Below, piece after piece: positions 17,732-26,457 of a stretch of 64,000 nt of DNA; within the stretch, counting starts at the first letter, position 1; each line of letters begins with the position of its first letter. The stretch is taken from NCBI RefSeq assembly GCF_013404085.1, contig NZ_JABFHO010000001.1, forward strand, positions 310,001-374,000, given 5' to 3'. This DNA is from Winogradskyella helgolandensis (GTDB lineage Bacteria > Bacteroidota > Bacteroidia > Flavobacteriales > Flavobacteriaceae). Position numbers and translations under genes: made by a program. The notes under the pieces were generated by a model, which ran no database searches, was not told the DNA's origin, and saw only the letters and a program-made list of their open reading frames with translations.

Positions 17732-20038
17732 TCAAACCGTTACTAAATTATTAGCACTAATAGTAACTGCTTTTCCATTAACCAAAATATCTAAATCAGC
17801 ATCTCCTTCCAATTCAAATTGTGTTTCATTCTGACTAACACTTACTGTGATAATTTGATGTCTAAAATTCACCTTAAATGAATAGCATTCCCATTGTGCT
17901 GGAATCTTAGGCTCAAAAGATAAGGTGTCATTTTTAATACGCATACCTCCGAAACCTTCAACAATACTCATCCAAGTACCAGCCATTGAGGTGATGTGTA
18001 AACCTTCATGAACTTCGTGATTATAATCATCTAAATCTAAACGTGATGTTCTTAAATAAAAGGTGTACGCTTGATCCATTCGGTCTAACTTCGCTGCCTG
18101 AATACTATGTACACAAGGTGACAATGAACTTTCGTGAACTGTGAATGGCTCATAAAAATCGAAATGACGTTCTAATTCTTCGGTTGTAAATTGATCTTCA
18201 AAGAAATACATGCCTTGAAGTAAATCGGCTTGCTTAATATAAGGTGAACGTAAAATTCTGTCCCAAGACCATTTTTGATTAATTGGGCGTTGTGATTTAT
18301 CTAAATCGGCAACTGTAATTAATTCTTTATCTAAGAAACCATCTTGTTGAAGATATACATTATGTTCTTCTGAGTACGGGAAATACATATTATCAGCTAC
18401 CTCTTTCCAAAGTGCTAACTCTTCATGTGTAATTTTTGTTTTACCTGAAATTCTCGCATAATCATCACTATGACCTTCTTTTACTTTTTCAATAGTTTCC
18501 AGCGTATAATCAATACACCATTTGGCGATATAGTTAGTGTACCAATTATTGTTGATGTTGTTTTCATATTCATTAGGTCCGGTAACACCAAGAATCATGT
18601 ATTTATTCTTATTGGTAGAGAAATTTGCTCTTTGATGCCAAAAACGTGAAATTCCGATTAAAACTTCAAGTCCCATTTCTGGAATATAACTAAAGTCACC
18701 TGTGTATCTGTAATAGTTGAAAATGGCAAATGCTATGGCACCATTTCTATGGATTTCTTCAAACGTAATTTCCCATTCGTTATGGCATTCTTCACCATTC
18801 ATAGTCACCATTGGATATAATGCTGCTCCATTGGTAAAGCCTAATTTCTCAGCATTTTCAATCGCTTTTGGTAAATGATTATATCGGTATGCCAATAATT
18901 TTCTAGCTACACTTTGGTCTTTTGTAGCCATGTAAAATGGAATACAATAGGCTTCCGTATCCCAATACGTACTTCCTCCGTATTTTTCTCCAGTAAATCC
19001 TTTTGGACCGATGTTCAACGTTTCATCAGTACCTAAATACGTTTGGTTCAGATGGAAAATATTAAAACGTATACCTTGTTGCGCTTTGACATCTCCTTCG
19101 ATAGTAATATCTGCCATGTCCCAAATTTGAGCCCAAGCTTGCTTTTGATCGTCTAATAACTTTGAAAAGCCAGCTGTTTTCGCTTTATCTAAGGTCGTTT
19201 TTGCAGCGGACACTAATTCATTTTTATCGTGATCGCGATCTACAGTGTAACCACCAAATTTGTGAATGGTATAGGTTTCATTTTGCTTTACGTTAAACGA
19301 ATATTTAAAAGACGCTAAATTGGCATCTGAAGTAAAATCTGGTTCTATTAAAACCGATTTCCCGTCAATAAAAACCTCAGATTCCATAAACGTACAAGTA
19401 TAAAAATCTGTTTTCATGGTTTTAGCCTGAATAAAGGCTTGATGATTCTCATGACTGACTTTTAAAGTATCCCAAAACTTATCGTCCCAATTGGTATCTT
19501 CATTGGTAATACCTGAATCTAAATACGGTTCGAAAGTAATTTCGGCATCCGAATTTAAAGGCGTAATATTAAATTCAATCGCACCAACTTCATCCAAATC
19601 TAAACTTAAAAAACGTTTTGTTTTAACCTCAACGTCAATATCATTTTGAAGTGTTGCAACGAAACTTCGCGACAACCAACCTTCTTTCATGTTTAATTCT
19701 CTACGGAAGTCCTTCACATTTTTACAAGCAAATAAATCGAGTTGCTCGTTATTGATAGTGACGTTTATACCTATCCAACTGGGCGCGTTTAATACTTTAG
19801 CAAAATATTCTGGATACCCATTTTTCCACCAACCTACTCTTGTTTTATCTGGATAATAAACTCCAGCAATGTAGCTTCCTTGAAATGTTGGGCCTGAATA
19901 TTTTTCTTCAAAATTAGCGCGTTGTCCCATCGCTCCATTTCCGATGCTGAATAAACTTTCTGATGCCTTAACCTGACTTGGGTCAAATCCTTCTTCTATA
20001 ATTGACCAATTGTTTGGGATGATGTAATCTAGGTTCAT
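17732..20038 (-). CDS. GH65 maltose phosphorylase
   Basis: This enzyme phosphorolyses maltose to glucose and beta-glucose-1-phosphate in the cytoplasm. There is no signal peptide. The most upstream ATG (20062) gives 776 residues, but the ATG at 20038 (MNLDYIIPNNWSI) is a better fit to family N-termini, giving 768 residues. The N-terminal beta-sandwich is followed by an (alpha/alpha)6 barrel with the family signature NGEECHNEWEITFEEIHRNG, which carries the general-acid glutamate. The CHNEWEITFEEIHR form is typical of maltose rather than trehalose or kojibiose phosphorylases, from memory. The upstream beta-phosphoglucomutase gene consumes exactly its product, which strongly supports the call. 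The gap to pgmB is 45 bp. Confidence 0.92.
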   Translation of the reverse strand: MNLDYIIPNNWSIIEEGFDPSQVKASESLFSIGNGAMGQRANFEEKYSGPTFQGSYIAGVYYPDKTRVGWWKNGYPEYFAKVLNAPSWIGINVTINNEQLDLFACKNVKDFRRELNMKEGWLSRSFVATLQNDIDVEVKTKRFLSLDLDEVGAIEFNITPLNSDAEITFEPYLDSGITNEDTNWDDKFWDTLKVSHENHQAFIQAKTMKTDFYTCTFMESEVFIDGKSVLIEPDFTSDANLASFKYSFNVKQNETYTIHKFGGYTVDRDHDKNELVSAAKTTLDKAKTAGFSKLLDDQKQAWAQIWDMADITIEGDVKAQQGIRFNIFHLNQTYLGTDETLNIGPKGFTGEKYGGSTYWDTEAYCIPFYMATKDQSVARKLLAYRYNHLPKAIENAEKLGFTNGAALYPMVTMNGEECHNEWEITFEEIHRNGAIAFAIFNYYRYTGDFSYIPEMGLEVLIGISRFWHQRANFSTNKNKYMILGVTGPNEYENNINNNWYTNYIAKWCIDYTLETIEKVKEGHSDDYARISGKTKITHEELALWKEVADNMYFPYSEEHNVYLQQDGFLDKELITVADLDKSQRPINQKWSWDRILRSPYIKQADLLQGMYFFEDQFTTEELERHFDFYEPFTVHESSLSPCVHSIQAAKLDRMDQAYTFYLRTSRLDLDDYNHEVHEGLHITSMAGTWMSIVEGFGGMRIKNDTLSFEPKIPAQWECYSFKVNFRHQIITVSVSQNETQFELEGDADLDILVNGKAVTISANNLVTV

Positions 20039-20083
20039 GATAATGTTATTTAAAAATCTCAATACGAGACGTTTTACTTCTGT

Positions 20084-20740
20084 TTAGTTTTCGATTAAAG
20101 ATTTTATAAAATCATCAGAGATTTCTGTAAAATCATTAAATACATATGTTGCATGTCCTAAAACATCTTTACTTCCTATACCTATTGAAATCATATTTGC
20201 TGTATTAGCCGCAGTAACTCCTGCGACTGAATCTTCAAAAACGATACAATCTTCTGGCTCTATATTTATTTCTTTTGCTGCAATAAGAAATACCTCTGGA
20301 TCTGGCTTTGCTTTTGTAACATCGTTACCATCTACAATAGCATCAAAATCTGCCATGAGATTCACACGTTCTAAAATTGTACGTGCATTTTTACTTGCAG
20401 AACCTAAAGAAATCGGTTGCTCCATATCTTTTAAAAGATTCAAAACTCGAGGAACATCTGGTAAGATTTCGTTTTCGTTCATTTCAGCAATAAAGCTCAA
20501 GTACTCTTCGTTCTTTTTACCCATGAGTTCATTGAACAAATCTTGAGAAATCGTTTTATTTCCCCACGCCAATATTTTTTCTAAAGAGCGCACGCGGCTT
20601 ACTCCTTTTAATTGTTCGTTTTCTTCTTCTGTAAAATCAATATCTAAACCTTTAGCCAGTCTCTGCCATGCTAAAAAGTGATATTTTGCAGTGTCTACGA
20701 TAACACCATCAAGATCGAATATGAATCCTTTTTTGTTCAT
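20084..20740 (-). CDS. pgmB: Beta-phosphoglucomutase
   Basis: This HAD-superfamily enzyme converts beta-glucose-1-phosphate to glucose-6-phosphate. The 218 residues are family length. Motif I FDLDGVIVDTAKYHFLAW holds the nucleophile Asp9 and acid/base Asp11. The cap loop LKGVSRVRSLEKIL is the family signature. Motif II is GSASKNA, and the motif IV region is VFEDSVAGVTAA. It is flanked by the sugar permease (4-bp gap) and maltose phosphorylase (45 bp), so the cassette transports and phosphorolyses maltose in three steps. It is cytoplasmic. Confidence 0.95.
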   Translation of the reverse strand: MNKKGFIFDLDGVIVDTAKYHFLAWQRLAKGLDIDFTEEENEQLKGVSRVRSLEKILAWGNKTISQDLFNELMGKKNEEYLSFIAEMNENEILPDVPRVLNLLKDMEQPISLGSASKNARTILERVNLMADFDAIVDGNDVTKAKPDPEVFLIAAKEINIEPEDCIVFEDSVAGVTAANTANMISIGIGSKDVLGHATYVFNDFTEISDDFIKSLIEN

Positions 20741-20744
20741 TTAT

Positions 20745-22103
20745 TTATTTTTGAATAACGTCATCAACGTCTTTAACTTTTGATACTAATGCCGCTGCAA
20801 TTAAAAAACTAAGACCGCTCATCATTAAAGCAAATATGGCTTGATTTCCATAAGCATACTTAACCAGTGGTCCGCCAATTAAGGCATTGATTATTTGAGG
20901 AATTACAATGAAGAAATTAAAAATCCCCATATAAACACCCATCTTTTTAGGTGAAATAGAACCTGCTAAAATAGCATAAGGCATAGCAAGAATGCTTGCC
21001 CAAGCAATTCCGATACCTATCATTGAAACAATAAGCCAGTTTTTGTCTGGCATAATATAGATTGATAGTAATCCTAATCCACCAATCACTAATGAAATTG
21101 CATGCGTACGTTTCCTTCCAATCTTCTTAGCGATATAAGGAAGTGCAAATGCGTAAAATGCGGAAATAAGGTTATAAACACCAAAAAGAATACCAATCCA
21201 ATCTCCAGCATCTTGATATGTAGAACTGCTGCTATCCGTATAAGGCAAACCATAAATATGTTGTGCTATTGCTGGTGTTGCAAAAACCCACATACCAAAA
21301 AGCCCAAACCAAGAAAAGAATTGCACCCAACTTAATTGACGCATAGTTGTTGGCATTTTTCTAAAATCATCGAAAATATCGAAAAGACTTGATTTTTTTT
21401 CATCACCTAATAATGAACTATCAGAACCTTCGTGTTGATCTTCAAAACTGTTTAGTTCTTCTGGGGAATACTCCTTAGTAGTTATTACTGTAACTAGAAT
21501 AGAAATAATTAAGATAATTGCTCCTATTATAAAAGACAAAATTAAATTTGTTGGCACGACACCTGCAACCGTTTCGTTTGAAACGCCAAACCAATTGGTT
21601 AAAGCATAAGGCAACCACGAACCTATAACGGCTCCGAAACCTATTAAAGCCGTTTGAATACTAAAACCTGCTGTACGCTGATCTGTTCTTAAATTATCAC
21701 CAACTAAAGCCCTAAAAGGCTCCATCGCAATATTAAAAGAAGCATCCATAATCATTAGCATTCCTGCTCCAACCCATAGTGCTGGTAAAAATGCAATAAA
21801 CATGTCTGCTTGTGGCATAAGCACAAGACCTATAGAGGACAAAATAGCACCTACTAAAAAGTAAGGTTTTCTTCGTCCTAATTTCCCCCAAGTTCTATCG
21901 CTATAATATCCAACAATAGGTTGAACAATTAGACCCATTAAGGGTGCAATGATCCAAAACCATGATAGTTCGTGAACATCAGCTCCAAAAATTTGAAGAA
22001 TTCTACTTGCGTTGGCATTTTGAAGGGCGAAACCCATCTGTATTCCTAGAAATCCAAAACTCATGTTCCAGATTTGCCAGAAACTCATTCTACGCTTTTC
22101 CAT
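20745..22103 (-). CDS. MFS sugar permease (probable maltose transporter, SLC45/GPH-like)
   Basis: This is a 452-residue inner-membrane protein with about 12 hydrophobic helices and a charged central loop near 215-240. The motif DRTWGKLGRRKPYFLVGAI between helices 2 and 3 is the MFS/SLC45 signature. The opening FWQIWNMSFGFLGIQMGFAL is typical of the Bacteroidota maltose permease group. It is the first gene of the left-arm operon, ahead of pgmB and maltose phosphorylase, so maltose or short maltodextrins is the inferred substrate; H+ or Na+ coupling is unknown. ATG at 22103 is kept, although Met6 (MSFWQIW) is also possible. A good promoter lies at 22199-22227. Confidence 0.9.
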   Translation of the reverse strand: MEKRRMSFWQIWNMSFGFLGIQMGFALQNANASRILQIFGADVHELSWFWIIAPLMGLIVQPIVGYYSDRTWGKLGRRKPYFLVGAILSSIGLVLMPQADMFIAFLPALWVGAGMLMIMDASFNIAMEPFRALVGDNLRTDQRTAGFSIQTALIGFGAVIGSWLPYALTNWFGVSNETVAGVVPTNLILSFIIGAIILIISILVTVITTKEYSPEELNSFEDQHEGSDSSLLGDEKKSSLFDIFDDFRKMPTTMRQLSWVQFFSWFGLFGMWVFATPAIAQHIYGLPYTDSSSSTYQDAGDWIGILFGVYNLISAFYAFALPYIAKKIGRKRTHAISLVIGGLGLLSIYIMPDKNWLIVSMIGIGIAWASILAMPYAILAGSISPKKMGVYMGIFNFFIVIPQIINALIGGPLVKYAYGNQAIFALMMSGLSFLIAAALVSKVKDVDDVIQK

Positions 22104-22148
22104 GAAATAGTATATTAGAGTTGATACTATTCTGACAAGCTTAGCTTA

Positions 22149-22190
22149 TCAAAACTTATTTTCGTTGAGAAGTGAAAATATAAGTTTTGA
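22149..22190. promoter_or_regulatory. Inverted repeat at the predicted transcript start of the permease operon
   Basis: TCAAAACTTA (22149-22158) and TAAGTTTTGA (22181-22190) are perfect inverted 10-mers. The stem can continue inward (TTTTC/GAAAA) past a 2-nt bulge. The right half includes the 17-mer GAGAAGTGAAAATATAA (22167-22183), which recurs at 23503-23519 in the susC leader. It lies just downstream of the predicted promoter, so it is either a repressor site over +1 or a 5'-leader hairpin. It has no U-tract on the minus strand, which argues against a terminator for lacI. Confidence 0.6.
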
Positions 22191-22198
22191 ATATGGTA

Positions 22199-22227
22199 CA
22201 AAGATAAAAAAGATTTTAGAACAACAA
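22199..22227 (-). promoter_or_regulatory. Promoter of the permease-pgmB-maltose phosphorylase operon
   Basis: On the minus strand, TATCTTTG (22206-22199) matches the Bacteroidota -7 consensus TAnnTTTG exactly. A TTG (22227-22225) stands 18 bp upstream as the -33 element. The predicted transcript start is near 22193, about 90 nt before the permease ATG, right next to the 22149-22190 inverted repeat. The promoter lies in the spacer after the lacI stop codon. Confidence 0.6.
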
Positions 22228-22237
22228 TGACAAATTT

Positions 22238-23284
22238 TTATTTGGTGGATTCTCGCTCTACTAAATCGGTTGCGATAACAACCGTTTGAAACTCTTCGTC
22301 TGCACTATTAAATTCGCTTTCTAATTTATCTATGAGTAGTTGAGCTGCCTTTTCTCCCATAAGCTGTGCATGTTGGCGTACAGTAGTAAGACTCGGCGTC
22401 GCATGTTTAGAAAGCACTCCGTCTGTAAATCCAATGACCTGTACATCGTTAGGTACATTTAATCCTAATTTCCTAACGACTTTCATGGCTGTTATGGCAT
22501 ACAATTCATTGACTGCAAAAACACCATCTATTTTTTCATTCGATTTAAAAAGTTGCTCGATCTCAGCCTCTAAAGCTTCTAAATGAACTTCATAATCTAA
22601 AGCGTCATCTACTTTTAATATTAATTTTGCTTCTGCAGTGATATTGTTTTCTTGTAGAGCTTCAAGATAACCTTGTGTTCTCAACTTACCAACACTAACA
22701 TAATCTTGGGTACTTATTAAAGCAATAGACTTACACTGGTTTGCTATTAATTTTTCGACTGCATTTTTAGCACCATTAAAATCATCGACAATTACTTTAT
22801 CGCATTTTATTTCAGACACTACCCTATCGAACATTACAATTGGCATCCCTTGGCTCATCGTTTCATTGAAATGATGATAATCTTGCTGTAATAGAGTTTC
22901 TTTAGACATGGAAAGAATAAAACCATCGATACTACCATTAGCTAGCATTTCCATATTTATAACCTCTTTAGAAAACGACTCGTTAGACAAACCAATAATC
23001 ACATTATAACCTCTCTTATTAGCCTCTAACTCCGCACCTCTAATCACTTCAGAAAAAAAGTGGTGTACAATTTCCGGAATAATAATTCCTATTGTATTTG
23101 TTCTTCTATTCTTAAGACTTAACGCTATATTATTAGGCCTATAGTTATAAAGCTTAGCAAAAGCCTGAATCTTCTGCTTCGTATCATCGCTAATCTCTGC
23201 ACTATTTCGTAATGCTTTAGAAACTGTAGAAATAGATACATCGAGCTCTCTAGCGATTTGTTTTAGGGTAATTTTTCTCTTCAT
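22238..23284 (-). CDS. LacI-family transcriptional regulator of the alpha-glucan locus
   Basis: Length is 348 residues. The N-terminal helix-turn-helix is LKQIARELDVSISTVSKALRNSAEIS (about 7-32), with the hinge region YRPNNIALSLKNRRTNTIGIIIP. The periplasmic-binding-protein-like effector domain extends to the C-terminus (QVIGFTDGVLSKHATPSLTTV is typical). It lies between the two divergent arms of the locus, and an 18-bp palindrome of LacI-operator type lies 145 bp upstream of its start, facing susC. A maltose-related effector is likely by context. It may activate or repress; sequence does not decide. Confidence 0.93.
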   Translation of the reverse strand: MKRKITLKQIARELDVSISTVSKALRNSAEISDDTKQKIQAFAKLYNYRPNNIALSLKNRRTNTIGIIIPEIVHHFFSEVIRGAELEANKRGYNVIIGLSNESFSKEVINMEMLANGSIDGFILSMSKETLLQQDYHHFNETMSQGMPIVMFDRVVSEIKCDKVIVDDFNGAKNAVEKLIANQCKSIALISTQDYVSVGKLRTQGYLEALQENNITAEAKLILKVDDALDYEVHLEALEAEIEQLFKSNEKIDGVFAVNELYAITAMKVVRKLGLNVPNDVQVIGFTDGVLSKHATPSLTTVRQHAQLMGEKAAQLLIDKLESEFNSADEEFQTVVIATDLVERESTK

Positions 23285-23428
23285 AATAGATTCTAAATGT
23301 AGGACGAATATAAGTCAAAAAATAGATTCATAATTTCTAACTTCATAATTTTCGCGTAGCATTATTGAAAAAAGCGTAATTTTTCATTATTTTAATGATA
23401 ATGTTACGGTTTCTCAAAAAGTTCTTAA

Positions 23429-23446
23429 CACGAAAACGTTTTCGTG
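23429..23446. promoter_or_regulatory. Perfect 18-bp LacI-type operator
   Basis: CACGAAAACGTTTTCGTG is a perfect palindrome with the central CG step and AAACGTTT core characteristic of LacI/GalR/CcpA-type sites. It lies in the 270-bp divergent spacer between lacI and susC. About 35 bp downstream a susC -7-like box (TAAATTTA, 23481-23488, one mismatch to TAnnTTTG) is present. The operator is thus about 45 bp upstream of the inferred transcript start, a position that fits activation or bidirectional control better than simple promoter occlusion. I did not find a second full copy in the window. Confidence 0.8.
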
Positions 23447-23502
23447 ACTTTCGTCATGTTATTTTAATGTTAAATCACGCTAAATTTACATAGATTTATC
23501 CC

Positions 23503-23519
23503 GAGAAGTGAAAATATAA
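23503..23519. repeat. 17-mer shared with the permease leader
   Basis: GAGAAGTGAAAATATAA is identical to 22167-22183. Here it lies 36 bp before the susC ATG and is embedded in a weaker inverted repeat, GATTTAT ... ATAAATC. The two copies are in direct orientation on either side of lacI. Confidence 0.7.
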
Positions 23520-23554
23520 ATCAAATAACTAAGCAATTAATTTAAAAACATTTT

Positions 23555-26452
23555 ATGAAAACAGTTTTAAATGCTTTACTATTCTGTCTCATTATGCTGC
23601 CGGCAACTTTGCTGGCGCAATCTACCGTCACGGGTACTGTTACAGATAAAGCAAACGCCATGCCTCTACCAGGTGTAAATGTTATTATTAAAGGTACTGC
23701 CAGAGGAACCGCTACGGATTTCGATGGTAAGTATACCTTAGAAGTAAGTCAAGGTGAAATTATTGTAATCTCTTATCTTGGTTATACAACACAAGAAATT
23801 GAGTTTACAGGACAAGCAAGTATAGATATAGTTATTGAGGAGGATGCTTCTCAATTGGACGAGGTTATACTTATTGGTTATGGTACTACCACTAAAAAAG
23901 ATGCCACAGGTTCTGTTGACGCTGTAACATCAAAGGATTTTACACGTGGAAACATTGTAACACCAGAAAACTTATTAAGTGGACGTGTTGCCGGTGTTAC
24001 CGTCAATACTAGTGGTGCTCCAGGATCGGGCTCTGAAATTAAAATTAGAGGTGGTTCTTCTATTAACGCTTCTAATAATCCTTTAATTGTTATTGATGGA
24101 TTACCAATCTCTAATGATAACGTCGGAGGTTCTAGAGGGGTTTTAGCGAGCATTAACCCTAACGATATTGACTCTTTTACCGTTTTAAAAGATGCTTCAG
24201 CAACTGCTATTTACGGTTCTAGAGCATCAAACGGTGTTATTATTATAGTCACTAAAAAAGGAAAATCAGAATTTAGTGTCGATTATGATGTTCAATATAC
24301 TTTAGGTGATATAGACGAGCAAATTGAAGTGTTTTCTGCAGAGAAATACCGTGCGCTAGTAGCCGCTCAAAATTTACCAAATAATTTTATCTCTCAATTA
24401 GGAGATGCTAATACGAATTGGCAAGATGAAATTTTCAGAAAAACGGTATCAGTGAACCACAACATTACGTTAAGAGGTTCTTTATTTAAAACTATACCTG
24501 CACGTTTTTCTTTTGGTGTAACTGAACAAGAAGGTGCTTTATTAACTTCTGAATTTGATAGACGTAACCTGTCTTTATCTTTAAATCCAACCTTTTTAGA
24601 TAACCACCTTAAGGTTAACTTAAATACGAACCTCTCTTATGAGGATAACAGATTTGCAGATTCAGGACAAATTGGTGCTGCACTTGGTTATGACCCAACA
24701 CAACCGGTTTACGACCCAACATCACCTTTTGGAGGCTTTTACCAGCACCGAAATGGTAACACACTTTTATTAGGAGGTTCAAATCCAGTAGCTTCATTAC
24801 TACAAACTAATAATATTGGTGATTCTGAACGTTTCTATGGTAATCTTAATTTCGATTATAAGTTCCATTTCTTACCAGAGATGAAGTTTGTATTGAACTT
24901 AGGTTATGATAAAACTGAAGGTATCTCTCGAAACAACTCAGTGTATGCAACAAATGATCCTATTAAAGGAAATAGTTCATTTAGTTACCAAGAAAGAACA
25001 AATCAATCTTTAGATGGGTTCTTAAACTATAAGAAAGACTTTGGTATAATAGGTACAGATTTAACCGCTGGTTATTCGTACCAAAAATTCACTAATGAAG
25101 GTTATTATACCGGAAATCAGATAGACCCAAATAGTTTTGGTGATACGTTTGCTGATCCGGATATTGTCTTAATTGGATTTTTTGGAAGAGCTAACTTTAC
25201 AGTCGCTGAAAAATACTTAATGACATTGACTTATAGAAGAGATGGAACATCGCGTTTTAGTGAAGACAACAGATGGGGAGATTTCTACGCTGGTGCTTTA
25301 GCATGGAAAATAAGTGATGAAGATTTTCTTAAAGATTCTAAAACAATTTCTAGCTTAAAATTAAGAGCTGGTTATGGTATTACAGGGCAACAAGAAATTG
25401 GGGAACGCGATTTATATTTAAGCCGTTACCAAGCAGGACAGGATAACTCTCAGTACCAATTTGGAAATGGTGTTATATCGTCTTTAATTCCTTCTGAAAT
25501 TAATCCTGATTTAAAATGGGAGGAAACAAAAACTTTAGAAATAGGTGTTGATTACGGCTTATTTGATGAGCGTATTACAGGTAGCTTAAACGTCTTCCAG
25601 AAAGATTCAGAAGACTTATTATTTAACGCTCCTGTGCCAGATGGAAGTAACTTCTCTAACAGTGTCGTTCAAAATATTGGAAATCTTAGAATTCAAGGTT
25701 TAGAATTTACAATTAATACAGATGTTATTAGAAAAGAAGATTTCAACTTAAATTTCAACTTTAACGCAACGCTCCTAGACAGAGAAATCACTGAATTAGC
25801 TTTTGGTCAAGATGTCACTACTGGAGGTATTGCAGGTGGAACCGGAAACTTTGTTCAATTATTTAGAGAAGGGGAATCACCAAACTCTTTCTACGTATTT
25901 AAACAACTAAGAGATACTGAAGGTAATTATATCGAAGGTGCTTATGTCGATTTAAATGGAGATAACATTATTAATGATGAAGATCGTTACCTTAAAGAAA
26001 ACCCAGATGCCGATGTTATTTTAGGATTTCAAACGAATTTAGAATATAAAGGGTTTGATTTTTCATTTAACTTAAGAGCTAACATCGGAAATTACGTTTA
26101 TAACAACGTAAATTCCGCACGTGCTCAATATGATTTATTACGTAGTAACGCTGTATTGGGTAACATACCAACATCTGTGTTAGACACTAATTTTCAAACC
26201 ACATCTGATGTTATCATCTCTGATGTATATGTTGAAAATGCTTCATTCTTAAAAATGGATAACATTACTTTAGGGTATACGTTTAAAGACTTATCAAAAT
26301 TTATATCGTCGATAAGACTTTGGGGAGGTATCCAAAATGTATTTACAATAACAGAATACAGTGGTTTAGACCCAGAAGTATTTAATGGCATTGATAATAC
26401 AATTTATCCTAGACCAAGAAATATATTAATTGGTGCTAATTTCAAATTTTAA
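23555..26452 (+). CDS. susC: SusC-like TonB-dependent outer-membrane transporter
   Basis: This 965-residue outer-membrane channel imports malto-oligosaccharides, powered by TonB. A signal peptide ends LLAQ. It is followed by a carboxypeptidase-like regulatory domain (VTGTVTDKANAMPLPGVNVIIKGT) and the plug domain with VIDGLPISND and SIEVLKD-like DSFTVLKDASATAIYGSRASNGVII, the SusC hallmark. A beta-barrel then runs to the C-terminal aromatic residue (FKF). It is first in the right-arm operon, 5 bp ahead of susD. Substrate is inferred from neighbours: GH13, GH31, GH97 and maltose phosphorylase. Confidence 0.95.
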   Translation: MKTVLNALLFCLIMLPATLLAQSTVTGTVTDKANAMPLPGVNVIIKGTARGTATDFDGKYTLEVSQGEIIVISYLGYTTQEIEFTGQASIDIVIEEDASQLDEVILIGYGTTTKKDATGSVDAVTSKDFTRGNIVTPENLLSGRVAGVTVNTSGAPGSGSEIKIRGGSSINASNNPLIVIDGLPISNDNVGGSRGVLASINPNDIDSFTVLKDASATAIYGSRASNGVIIIVTKKGKSEFSVDYDVQYTLGDIDEQIEVFSAEKYRALVAAQNLPNNFISQLGDANTNWQDEIFRKTVSVNHNITLRGSLFKTIPARFSFGVTEQEGALLTSEFDRRNLSLSLNPTFLDNHLKVNLNTNLSYEDNRFADSGQIGAALGYDPTQPVYDPTSPFGGFYQHRNGNTLLLGGSNPVASLLQTNNIGDSERFYGNLNFDYKFHFLPEMKFVLNLGYDKTEGISRNNSVYATNDPIKGNSSFSYQERTNQSLDGFLNYKKDFGIIGTDLTAGYSYQKFTNEGYYTGNQIDPNSFGDTFADPDIVLIGFFGRANFTVAEKYLMTLTYRRDGTSRFSEDNRWGDFYAGALAWKISDEDFLKDSKTISSLKLRAGYGITGQQEIGERDLYLSRYQAGQDNSQYQFGNGVISSLIPSEINPDLKWEETKTLEIGVDYGLFDERITGSLNVFQKDSEDLLFNAPVPDGSNFSNSVVQNIGNLRIQGLEFTINTDVIRKEDFNLNFNFNATLLDREITELAFGQDVTTGGIAGGTGNFVQLFREGESPNSFYVFKQLRDTEGNYIEGAYVDLNGDNIINDEDRYLKENPDADVILGFQTNLEYKGFDFSFNLRANIGNYVYNNVNSARAQYDLLRSNAVLGNIPTSVLDTNFQTTSDVIISDVYVENASFLKMDNITLGYTFKDLSKFISSIRLWGGIQNVFTITEYSGLDPEVFNGIDNTIYPRPRNILIGANFKF

Positions 26453-26457
26453 CAACT

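Noticed and set aside
17628..17834. 68-codon plus-strand frame after the GH65 gene
   Set aside because: It is made of the 81-bp inverted repeat and the antisense of the GH65 3' end; no start signals.
20039..20062. Upstream start for the GH65 gene (eight extra residues)
   Set aside because: The ATG at 20038 gives the expected family N-terminus; MRFLNNII has no family match.
22149..22190. Terminator for lacI
   Set aside because: The hairpin is AT-rich and not followed by a T-tract on the minus strand; it lies at the predicted start of the next operon instead.
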